A stretch of DNA of 7,138 nt from Clostridiales bacterium (GTDB lineage Bacteria; Bacillota; Clostridia; Oscillospirales; QAMX01), in the NCBI GenBank assembly GCA_016285815.1, contig JAEERN010000084.1, positions 1-7,138 of the forward strand, read 5' to 3'. Positions 1 through 5,520 of the stretch are shown in pieces. Below the pieces are notes generated by a model. It was given only the letters and a program-made list of their open reading frames with translations, was not told the DNA's origin and searched no databases. Positions within the stretch are counted from its first letter, which is position 1, and each line of letters begins with the position of its first letter. The translations under genes were made by a program, and so were the position numbers.

Positions 1-778
1 CCGCGGCCACGGCGGCGTTGCCGAGCTGGTGCTCGCCCAAAAGAGGCAGGAACAGGTCTTTTCGCGGGCCCAGATCGAACCGCTGGCCGGACAGGTCGGC
101 CCGGCGGGAGACCAGCGAGGAAAAGTCGGCCGCGGTCAGCGGAACACCCTTTTCCGCGGCGGCCCGGGAGAACACGGCCTCCGCGGCGCCGCCGGGCCAG
201 CAGACGGCGGAACAGCCGGGTTTCAGGATGCCGCTTTTGGCCCGGGCGATCTGCTCGACGGAGTCCCCCAGCAGGGCGGTGTGGTCCAGCCCGACGCGGG
301 TGAACACCGCGACCTCCGGCGCGGGGATGACGTTGGTGGCGTCCTCCGCGCCGCCGAGGCCCGCCTCGAGGACGGCGAGATCGCAGCCCTCCCGGGCGAA
401 GCAGAGCAGCGCCGCGGCGGTCAGCAGCTCGAATTCCGTGGGCGGGTCGTCCATGGAGGCCGCGGCGGCGGACAGCGTCTCCGCGGCGGCGGACAGGGTC
501 CGCCGGGGGACCGGCGCGCCGTCCACGGCGATCTGTTCGAAAAAGTCGAAGACGCAGGGCGAGGTGAAGCGCCCGGTCCGCAGGCCGGCGGCGGTCAGGA
601 TGGACGACAGCATGGCCGCGGTGCTGCCCTTGCCGTTGGTGCCGGCGACGTGGACGAACCGGAGGGTCTTCTGCGGGTCGCCGCACCGGGCCAGCAGCCC
701 GGCGATCCGGGACAGGCCGGGCCGGGACCCGCGGGAGCGGGCGGCGGCGAAGAACCGCCGGAGCTCGGCGGCGGTCAC
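1..778 (-). CDS. folC: Folylpolyglutamate synthase / dihydrofolate synthase, N-terminal part (cut by window edge)
   Basis: This cytosolic Mur-ligase-family enzyme adds glutamate to folates (and often to dihydropteroate) using ATP, which keeps folate inside the cell. The 259 codons present carry, in order: a PGLSRI segment (residues 20-25), the P-loop GTNGKGST (46-53), a TSP segment (72-74), TEFELLTAAAL (114-124), EAGLGGAEDATNVI (138-151), GLDHTALLG (163-171), AKSGILKPG (180-188) with the lysine that is carbamylated in this family, and LLGEHQLGNA (246-255). The usual SPH motif reads SPC here. The GTG start at 778-776 overlaps the TGA of folT (777-775), and the leader before the P-loop has the normal family length, which supports this start. 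Coupling to folT fits its job of trapping imported folate. The C-terminal domain lies outside the window. The family call is very secure; mono- versus bifunctional activity cannot be told. Confidence 0.96.
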   Translation of the reverse strand, partial: MTAAELRRFFAAARSRGSRPGLSRIAGLLARCGDPQKTLRFVHVAGTNGKGSTAAMLSSILTAAGLRTGRFTSPCVFDFFEQIAVDGAPVPRRTLSAAAETLSAAAASMDDPPTEFELLTAAALLCFAREGCDLAVLEAGLGGAEDATNVIPAPEVAVFTRVGLDHTALLGDSVEQIARAKSGILKPGCSAVCWPGGAAEAVFSRAAAEKGVPLTAADFSSLVSRRADLSGQRFDLGPRKDLFLPLLGEHQLGNAAVAA

Positions 779-1380
779 CGGCCGCGCCCCCGCCGGGAAA
801 AGACCCCGGCCTTGTTCAGCGCGGCGAAGAGAGGAACGGACACGCCGGCCATGAGAACGGCGATGACGGCCCCCGCCGCGAGGCGGATCCAGAGCACGCC
901 GAAGATGAGCTCGAAGGTGTAATAGCCGTAGAGCTTGGAGTCGACGTAATACGCCGCGGTGTTGGCGCAGGACGTGACCAGCGCCGCGGCGATCCCGACG
1001 GCGAAGTAGAGGGGAAGGCTCTTGCCCCGGCCCAGGCGGTCGGCGGTGAGGCGGTCGGCGAAGATCGTGCAGGCAAGCCCCAGCAGCAGCGCGCGGATCG
1101 TCTCGGGCGCGCACCAGACCAGCGTGGTGGGCGTGAACCCCCAGGCGACCATCTGGGCGAGGAACTCGCCCAGAAAGGCGACGAGCACCGCGTCCAGCGG
1201 GCCGAACAGGACCGCGCAGAGCAGCAGGGGGAGTCCGACGAAGGACAGACGGACGCCTGAGAACTCCAGATGCTGGAGGTAATAGCTCAGGACGAAGTAG
1301 ACGGCGATGAGGACGCCGTCGGTGGCGAGGCGGACGGCGGGGAACCACCGGTCCCGGGGGGAAAGCTGGTTTTTGGACAT
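775..1380 (-). CDS. folT: Folate-specific S component of an ECF transporter
   Basis: This 201-residue integral membrane protein would be the substrate-binding subunit that captures folate and works with a shared EcfA/A'/T energising module, which is not in this window. It is almost entirely hydrophobic, with about six predicted helices: roughly residues 16-34, 45-60, 62-80, 92-108, 121-140 and 158-186. It has the S-component pattern of an alanine-rich first helix (RLATDGVLIAVYFVLS) and the RLSFVGLPLLLCAVLFGPL stretch. The start is the ATG at 1380-1378, preceded by AGGAGG (1393-1388) with 7 nt spacing. The frame stays open upstream to about 1803, but that part overlaps the riboswitch and has no protein character. 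Folate specificity is inferred from the THF riboswitch upstream and folC downstream, which overlaps this gene by four bases (GTGA). Translation is probably repressed when reduced folate is abundant. The S-component fold is strongly supported, and the substrate is well supported by context. Confidence 0.93.
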   Translation of the reverse strand: MSKNQLSPRDRWFPAVRLATDGVLIAVYFVLSYYLQHLEFSGVRLSFVGLPLLLCAVLFGPLDAVLVAFLGEFLAQMVAWGFTPTTLVWCAPETIRALLLGLACTIFADRLTADRLGRGKSLPLYFAVGIAAALVTSCANTAAYYVDSKLYGYYTFELIFGVLWIRLAAGAVIAVLMAGVSVPLFAALNKAGVFSRRGRGR

Positions 1381-1411
1381 AAAAAATCCTCCTTTTTGTG
1401 GGAGGAGGTTG
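1381..1411 (-). promoter_or_regulatory. folT Shine-Dalgarno sequestering hairpin (riboswitch expression platform)
   Basis: On the minus strand CCTCCT (1408-1403) can pair with AGGAGG (1393-1388), which is the folT Shine-Dalgarno sequence, leaving a 9-nt loop. A run of six T (1386-1381) follows, directly before the ATG. The segment CAACCTCC (1411-1404) that holds the anti-SD strand is also complementary over 8 bases to the riboswitch L3 loop, GGAGGTTG (1579-1572). The likely reading is translational control by SD masking. The stem plus T-run could also act as a weak terminator. Confidence 0.75.
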
Positions 1412-1514
1412 TATCGGTCCGATCCGACGGGGTGCTGGCGCCCGGTATGACTCCGCGGGGCGCCCCAAAACGGCGGGGGCGGCGGCAAAGCGCCGCGCCG
1501 GTCCGGCACGTCTT

Positions 1515-1619
1515 CTGCGTAGGCGGTTGCGAAAACAGCATCGTGGGGCGAGGGGCCCCTTCGCCCGCCGGCAACCTCCCATCCGGCGGTCCTTGACGCG
1601 CTGTTCCTACTCCCAGCAG
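1515..1619 (-). promoter_or_regulatory. THF (tetrahydrofolate) riboswitch, class I
   Basis: The minus-strand leader matches the THF riboswitch layout as I know it. AGTAG (1611-1607) is followed by P2 AACAGC/GCTGTT (1605-1600 with 1539-1534), then the conserved CGCGTCAAG (1600-1592), then P3 CCGCCGG/CCGGCGG (1589-1583 with 1571-1565) closing the loop ATGGGAGGTTG (1582-1572), then CGAAG (1563-1559), and GCAACCG (1530-1524) as J2/1. P1 is best formed by 1619-1612 with 1523-1515, with one bulged C at 1519. The L3-J2/1 pseudoknot can form as GGTTG (1576-1572) with CAACC (1529-1525), a register three bases away from the one I recall for the solved structure. THF or a similar reduced folate would bind and lower folT-folC expression. 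About 100 nt of GC-rich structured leader separate it from the folT ribosome site. A covariance-model search would settle the exact boundaries. Confidence 0.92.
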
Positions 1620-1672
1620 CACTCTGTGCAGATCGGATATCCACTTGGAAAAGAGCGGGGAAAGAAGCGGGA

Positions 1673-2302
1673 TCACTCCTGCTCCGGGGAAAAGGTGATG
1701 AGATCGGCCGCGTAGGGCAGGGTCTCGATCCAGGCGCAGAGCGTGTGCCATTCGGCCAGCTTGTGGCTGCGGCGGGCGCGGTACATCCCGGCGAGGTTCT
1801 CATAGTTCATGGTGACCGTGCGAAGCTGGTTGTAGCTGGACGGCAGAAGCTGGATGATGCTGTCCCAGAGGGCCTTGTCCTTCGTCTCGACGAAGCGGAG
1901 GCGAAGGTCCTCGATGACGGCCACGTACCGCTCGAAGGCGGGGACGCACTCGGGCAGCAGCCGCTCCGCCGAAAAGTCCGCGGCGGTGATGGGCGCGGCG
2001 TGGATGCGGTGCATGGTGCTGGTGGAGTTGGCCACGGTGCCGACCTTGTAGGTGTCGAACTCCTTCCACCAGTAGAGCGGGGCGCAGATGTCTGCCGAGA
2101 CGAAGATCTGGCGGATGAACTTGCGGTGGTCGCTGCCGGCCCGGCAGAGGCGGCGGGCCAGCGAAAGGTCCGCCTCGCCGAAGACGAAGGCGCCGGTCTC
2201 GTCGGTATAGCTGTCGGACCTGGCCCAGCTGGACAGGGGGTTGCGCGCGCCGCGCATGGCGTTTTCAAAATTCATCACCGAGGTGTTGGAAACAGTCAGC
2301 AT
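1673..2302 (-). CDS. Conserved protein of unknown function, possible ThyX-like fold
   Basis: This is a soluble protein of 209 residues with no signal peptide or membrane helix. It begins MLTVSNTSVMNFENAMRGAR and has a strongly conserved-looking core around residues 55-100: GSDHRKFIRQIFVSADICAP, LYWWKEFDTYKVGTVANSTS, then TMHRI. Near the C-terminus are LLPSSYNQLRTVTMNYENLA and HKLAEWHTLCAWIETLPY. I recognise this as a family found in Firmicutes and their phages, usually annotated as hypothetical. The APLYWWKEF...STSTMH stretch can be laid over the ThyX (flavin-dependent thymidylate synthase) motif region, but the RHR residues are not kept, so activity should not be assumed. The start ATG at 2302-2300 has AGGGGGAG just upstream and an extended -10 promoter about 50 nt further up. 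It lies ahead of the THF riboswitch and folT with no clear terminator between, so a folate link is possible but unproven. Confidence 0.85.
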   Translation of the reverse strand: MLTVSNTSVMNFENAMRGARNPLSSWARSDSYTDETGAFVFGEADLSLARRLCRAGSDHRKFIRQIFVSADICAPLYWWKEFDTYKVGTVANSTSTMHRIHAAPITAADFSAERLLPECVPAFERYVAVIEDLRLRFVETKDKALWDSIIQLLPSSYNQLRTVTMNYENLAGMYRARRSHKLAEWHTLCAWIETLPYAADLITFSPEQE

Positions 2303-2354
2303 GAAAAGCTCCCCCTTTTTCGCTTTCGCGGCAGGGCGCCGCGGCTCCGGTACT

Positions 2355-2383
2355 ATTATAGCACAAGCCGCGCAGCAAGGGAA
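2355..2383 (-). promoter_or_regulatory. Extended -10 promoter for the 1673-2302 gene
   Basis: On the minus strand TGCTATAATAG places a perfect TATAAT at 2360-2355 with an upstream TG. At 17 nt spacing the -35 position holds only TTCCCT (2383-2378), which is weak, so the extended -10 probably carries recognition. Transcription would start near 2348, giving a leader of about 46 nt. CGGAGCCG (2349-2342) lies at the predicted start, as it does at the opposing promoter. Confidence 0.72.
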
Positions 2384-2393
2384 GGGGGGAGGG

Positions 2394-2415
2394 TCCCCGG
2401 CGGGGAAGTTTTTTT
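2394..2415 (+). terminator. Terminator-like hairpin with T-run between the divergent promoters (doubtful)
   Basis: TCCCC (2394-2398) and GGGGA (2402-2406) form a short stem with a GGC loop, followed by AG and seven T (2409-2415). The shape is that of a small rho-independent terminator reading rightward. No plus-strand gene lies to the left, so it has no obvious transcript to end. It might stop antisense transcription from entering the promoter at 2436-2464, or the T-run may act as an A/T-rich upstream promoter element. Confidence 0.25.
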
Positions 2416-2435
2416 GCGCGGAAGACAAGAAACTC

Positions 2436-2464
2436 TTTTGCTGCGGAAAAAAGTGTGATATAAT
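2436..2464 (+). promoter_or_regulatory. Extended -10 promoter for the 2522-7138 operon
   Basis: TGATATAATAG gives a perfect TATAAT (2459-2464) with an extended TG at 2456-2457. The -35 region is poor: TTTTGC at 2436-2441 with 17 nt spacing, or TTGCTG at 2438-2443 with 15 nt. The predicted start near 2471 falls inside the left arm of the inverted repeat at 2468-2495. It is the only convincing promoter I see for the plus-strand genes. Confidence 0.72.
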
Positions 2465-2467
2465 AGA

Positions 2468-2495
2468 GTCGGAGCCGTGGGACCGCGGCTCCGAC
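2468..2495. repeat. 28-base perfect inverted repeat over the predicted start site (operator-like)
   Basis: GTCGGAGCCG (2468-2477) and CGGCTCCGAC (2486-2495) are exact reverse complements over 10 bases around an 8-base centre. The repeat begins 4 bases after the -10 box, where many repressors bind. If transcription starts further upstream than predicted, it could instead form a stable hairpin at the 5' end of the mRNA. No T-run follows, so it is not a terminator. The regulator is not identifiable from this window. Confidence 0.65.
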
Positions 2496-2521
2496 GAAAA
2501 ACCTTTTCCCAGAGGTGTGTG

Positions 2522-4402
2522 ATGGCAAAACGGATCGTCAATATCCTGCTGACGGCGCTGATGCTGTTTTTCATGCTGACGACGTATCTGTCCGGCGCGC
2601 TGCTGCTGGCGGTTGGGGTCGGATACGGAACGGCGCTGAAGAACAACCCGGACAGCGTTGCCAACTATACGCGCACGGCTTCGTTCCGACGGACCACGGG
2701 GGAGTATATGGACGCGCTCTACCGCGCCGTGTCCGGGGACGAGCCGTTGACGCTGCCCTATGACGACGACGTGGCGTTCTTCGCCTACGGGCTGGACACC
2801 AACCGCGTCTACTGCAGCGACGGCGCCGTGTTCGACATCCCGTCCTTTGACGAGAAGTACATGAACAGCCCCTCGTATATCTACTATCTGAAATACTCGT
2901 CCGCCAGCTTCCGGGGCAACGACAAGGCCTCGGGCGTCACCGAGACCTTCGACTATTCCTACACCGCCGCGGCGGCCGCCGTCTGCGGCAACGACGTCCG
3001 CTATTACGCGGATGCGGCCATCATCCTGGCGGCAGAGCCGCCGGCGTACGGCTTGAGAGGCTATGCCTACAGCCGGACGGAGTTCTTCCTGCTGAAAAAC
3101 GGCGCTCAGGTGCTGTTCGTGGCGGCGGGCCTGTTTCTGACGTCGCTGGCCGTGCTGCTGACCGCACGCACCCGCCGCCGGATGATCGAACGGAGCCTGG
3201 CCGCCGGGTGGTCGTGGATCTTCGCCGAGATCAAGCTGGCCGCCGTCGCGGTGCTGGTCTGGAAGCTGGCCGGGTTCCTGATCCGGGGCGAGACGACGGC
3301 GTTCTGGGCCCTGACCGCGGCCGCGGTCCTGCCGCTGGCCTATCTGATCTACTGCGGGATCCGCTATGAGAACGGCGGGTTCTTCCGGGTCAGCCTCATC
3401 GGGCGGGCGTACGCGCTGGTCCGGGACCTTTACGACACCGTCGCCCCCGTCAGCACGCCCCTGCGGCGCTTCCGCCGCCGGGCCGCGGCTCTGATGGTGT
3501 TCGGCATCGCCCTTCCGGCGCTGTTCTTCGTGCTGGCCGACGTGCTGGTGGGCCTGGAGGCCGTCCGCATCAGCGCCGCGGTCGTCCTCGTGGTGGACAG
3601 CGTCGTCGCGGTGCTGCTGTTCCGCCGGTACGGCAAGCTGGTGAACGACGTGGGCGCGCTGACGCGGCTCACGTCCGTGTTCGAACAGGGCGGGCGCCTG
3701 CCGGAGACGGACGTTCCGAAGAACGACGACATCCGGCGGCTGGCCGACAACCTGCGCCGCTATGACGAGTCGGTGGACGCGGCCGCCGAGCGCAAGATCC
3801 AGGAGGCCAGCCTGCGGATGCAGCAGGTCTACGAGTCGGTGGACGAGATCAAGGCCCAGCTGGGCACCCTGTGCGAGATGCTGGGAGACGGCGCCTCGCC
3901 GGAGGCGGCCGGCCAGGCGCGGAGCATCCTGGAGATGGCCGACGACATGCAGCGCGAGCTGTTGAGCGAGTCCATGCTCAACGCGCCGGTGCTGAAGCGC
4001 ATGGATCTGCTGGCGGCCATGGACGAGGTGCTGAACGCCAAGATCGCCGAGTTTTCGGCGGCGCGGCTGCGCGTCCGGTCCCGGCTTCCGGATCCGCCGG
4101 CCTACATCACGGCGGACTACGCTCACATCCGGGCGGCGCTGGACATCCTGTTCACCAACACCTCGCTCTACGCCCAGGCGGGGACCGAGGTGGAGATCAC
4201 GCTGGAAAAGGACGGCCAGAACTGGGTCTATACCGTCGAGAACGAAGAGTCGCCCTACGCCTACGCGGGCGCGGCGGGCGCCGCGCTGGCGGCCCGGCTC
4301 AACATGGCGCGGGAGTACGTCAGCCTCAACGGCGGCACTCTGGCGCAGGAATCGGACAACGGCCGCAACACGGTGATCATGCGGCTTCCCGCGGCGCGCT
4401 GA
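2522..4402 (+). CDS. Six-helix membrane sensor-like protein with degenerate histidine-kinase-type cytoplasmic region
   Basis: The protein has 626 residues. Helices are predicted near residues 7-31, 194-214, 236-254, 261-279, 322-344 and 347-367. A tyrosine-rich extracytoplasmic domain of about 160 residues lies between helices 1 and 2, and positive residues flank the inner sides (RTRRR 215-220, RRFRRR 315-320, RRYGK 368-372). A charged linker and likely coiled coil (371-450) come next. The last 100 residues resemble a GHKL ATPase domain: YAHIRAALDILFTNTSLY (533-550) matches an N-box with N546 kept, and GAALAARLNMAREYVSLNGG (586-605) resembles the G2 region, with a final VIMRLP strand. There is no histidine in the DHp position and no DxGxG, so autophosphorylation is unlikely. 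No response regulator is adjacent. The start at 2522 has AGAGGTG upstream; an in-frame ATG at 2477 sits inside the operator repeat. It leads an operon of cell-wall genes, so envelope sensing is a reasonable guess. Confidence 0.88.
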   Translation: MAKRIVNILLTALMLFFMLTTYLSGALLLAVGVGYGTALKNNPDSVANYTRTASFRRTTGEYMDALYRAVSGDEPLTLPYDDDVAFFAYGLDTNRVYCSDGAVFDIPSFDEKYMNSPSYIYYLKYSSASFRGNDKASGVTETFDYSYTAAAAAVCGNDVRYYADAAIILAAEPPAYGLRGYAYSRTEFFLLKNGAQVLFVAAGLFLTSLAVLLTARTRRRMIERSLAAGWSWIFAEIKLAAVAVLVWKLAGFLIRGETTAFWALTAAAVLPLAYLIYCGIRYENGGFFRVSLIGRAYALVRDLYDTVAPVSTPLRRFRRRAAALMVFGIALPALFFVLADVLVGLEAVRISAAVVLVVDSVVAVLLFRRYGKLVNDVGALTRLTSVFEQGGRLPETDVPKNDDIRRLADNLRRYDESVDAAAERKIQEASLRMQQVYESVDEIKAQLGTLCEMLGDGASPEAAGQARSILEMADDMQRELLSESMLNAPVLKRMDLLAAMDEVLNAKIAEFSAARLRVRSRLPDPPAYITADYAHIRAALDILFTNTSLYAQAGTEVEITLEKDGQNWVYTVENEESPYAYAGAAGAALAARLNMAREYVSLNGGTLAQESDNGRNTVIMRLPAAR

Positions 4403-4440
4403 CGCCGCCATCACGAAAAAAGGCAGGAACTTTGGCAGAC

Positions 4441-5484
4441 ATGACGGAGAGAGTGACACCGGAGCGATTCGAAGAGTACGACGCGTTCGTCCGCGCGCAT
4501 CCCAAGGGACACTTCATGCAGACGCGCGCCTGGGGCGCGCACAAATCCAGCTGGAAATGGGTCGGCATCCTGTGCCGTGGGGAAGACGGCGCGGTGAAGG
4601 GCAGCTTCGGCATCCTGGTGCGGCGGATCCCCATGACGCCGTGGAGCCTGATGTACGGCGCCCGCGGCCCCGTGTGGGACGAGGGCGATCTCGACACGCT
4701 GGGCCAGCTGATCGCCGAGGCGAAAAAGGTGGCCGCGGAGGAGCGGGCCTACTGTCTCAAGCTGGACCCGGACGTTCCCTCGTCGGACACGGCCCTGCGG
4801 GAGGCGCTTCTGCAGATGGGCTTCGCGCCGCCGTCGGAGAACAAGAACTTTGAATCCATCCAGCCGCGGTATGTGTTCCGGCTTTTCCTGAACGGCCGCG
4901 GCGAGGACGAGATCTTCGCCTCGTTCGAGTCCAAGACCCGGTATAACCTGCGGCTGGCCGAGCGAAAGGGCGTCGAGGTGAAGGTCTGCGGGCCGGAGCT
5001 GCTGCCCGACTTTTGCCGCATCATGAACGAGACCGGCGAGCGGGACCGCTTCATCGTCCGGAACGAGGCCTATTTCCGCAGCATGATGGAGCACCTGGGC
5101 GAGGACGCCCGGCTGTACATGGCGTTCTACGAGGGCGCGCCCATCGCGGGGACGCTGGCCATCCACTTCGGGGACAAGGTCTGGTATCTCTACGGCGCGA
5201 GCTCCAACGCGCACCGGAACGTGATGCCCAACTATCTGCTCCAATGGAAGATGATCTGCTGGGCCGTCGAGACCGGAAGCCGGATCTACGACTTTCGCGG
5301 CGTCTCCGGCGACACGTCGCCGGACAACCCGCTCTACGGGCTGTACCGCTTCAAAAAAGGCTTCAACGGCGAGTTCACCGAGTTTTTGGGCGAGTTCGAG
5401 CTGACGGTCCGCCCCGGCGCGAAAAAGATCGTCGCGCTGGCGAAAAAGGCGCGTCACGTCCTGGGGAAGATCACCGGCCGGTGA
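4441..5484 (+). CDS. FemAB/FemX-family peptidoglycan bridge aminoacyl transferase
   Basis: This family moves an amino acid from aminoacyl-tRNA to the stem peptide of lipid II (or a lipid-II intermediate) at the cytoplasmic membrane face, starting or extending the peptidoglycan cross-bridge. The 347-residue length is typical of single FemX-type enzymes lacking the long coiled-coil arm of FemA/FemB, and it should fold as two GNAT-like halves. Recognisable segments are HFMQTRAWGAHK (24-35), SLMYGARGPVWD (69-80), KTRYNLRLAERKGV (165-178), YLYGASSNAHRNVMPNYLLQ (249-268), YDFRGVSGD (283-291) and YGLYRFKKGFNGEFTEFLGE (299-318). The amino acid donated cannot be read from sequence. The ATG at 4441 is preferred. 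A TTG nine bases upstream is in frame but only 3 nt from the nearest GGCAGGA, while that motif is about 12 nt from the ATG, so the start is slightly uncertain. The gap after the membrane sensor gene is 38 nt. Confidence 0.93.
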   Translation: MTERVTPERFEEYDAFVRAHPKGHFMQTRAWGAHKSSWKWVGILCRGEDGAVKGSFGILVRRIPMTPWSLMYGARGPVWDEGDLDTLGQLIAEAKKVAAEERAYCLKLDPDVPSSDTALREALLQMGFAPPSENKNFESIQPRYVFRLFLNGRGEDEIFASFESKTRYNLRLAERKGVEVKVCGPELLPDFCRIMNETGERDRFIVRNEAYFRSMMEHLGEDARLYMAFYEGAPIAGTLAIHFGDKVWYLYGASSNAHRNVMPNYLLQWKMICWAVETGSRIYDFRGVSGDTSPDNPLYGLYRFKKGFNGEFTEFLGEFELTVRPGAKKIVALAKKARHVLGKITGR

Positions 5485-5520
5485 CGGCGGGAACCGTAAC
5501 GGAAGAAAGGAAGCGGCAGC

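Noticed and set aside
18..922. Two overlapping plus-strand open frames of about 280-300 codons
   Set aside because: They lie opposite folC, whose motifs are unmistakable on the minus strand. The products are rich in Gly, Arg, Ala and Pro without domains, as expected for shadows in GC-rich DNA.
1457..1466. GGGGCGCCCC palindrome in the folT leader
   Set aside because: Short GC palindromes are common at this base composition. It has no T-run and no placement relative to a promoter. It may contribute to leader folding but is not a separate element.
1381..1803. N-terminal extension of folT to an upstream start
   Set aside because: The extension covers the THF riboswitch and part of the neighbouring gene. 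The ATG at 1380 has an ideal SD, and the S-component family starts near there.
2477..2521. Upstream ATG start at 2477 for the membrane sensor gene
   Set aside because: It lies inside the operator-like repeat, a few bases after the predicted transcription start, with no room for a ribosome site. The ATG at 2522 has AGAGGTG upstream and gives a normal membrane-insertion N-terminus.
4432..4440. TTG at 4432 as start of the FemAB-family gene
   Set aside because: The purine-rich motif would be only 3 nt away. ATG at 4441 matches the family N-terminus, although its spacing of about 12 nt is rather long.
1673..4459. A 928-codon minus-strand open frame
   Set aside because: Only the segment from 2302 to 1673 reads as a protein, with its own ribosome site and promoter. 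The rest is antisense to the membrane sensor gene and is low-complexity His/Arg/Gln/Val text.
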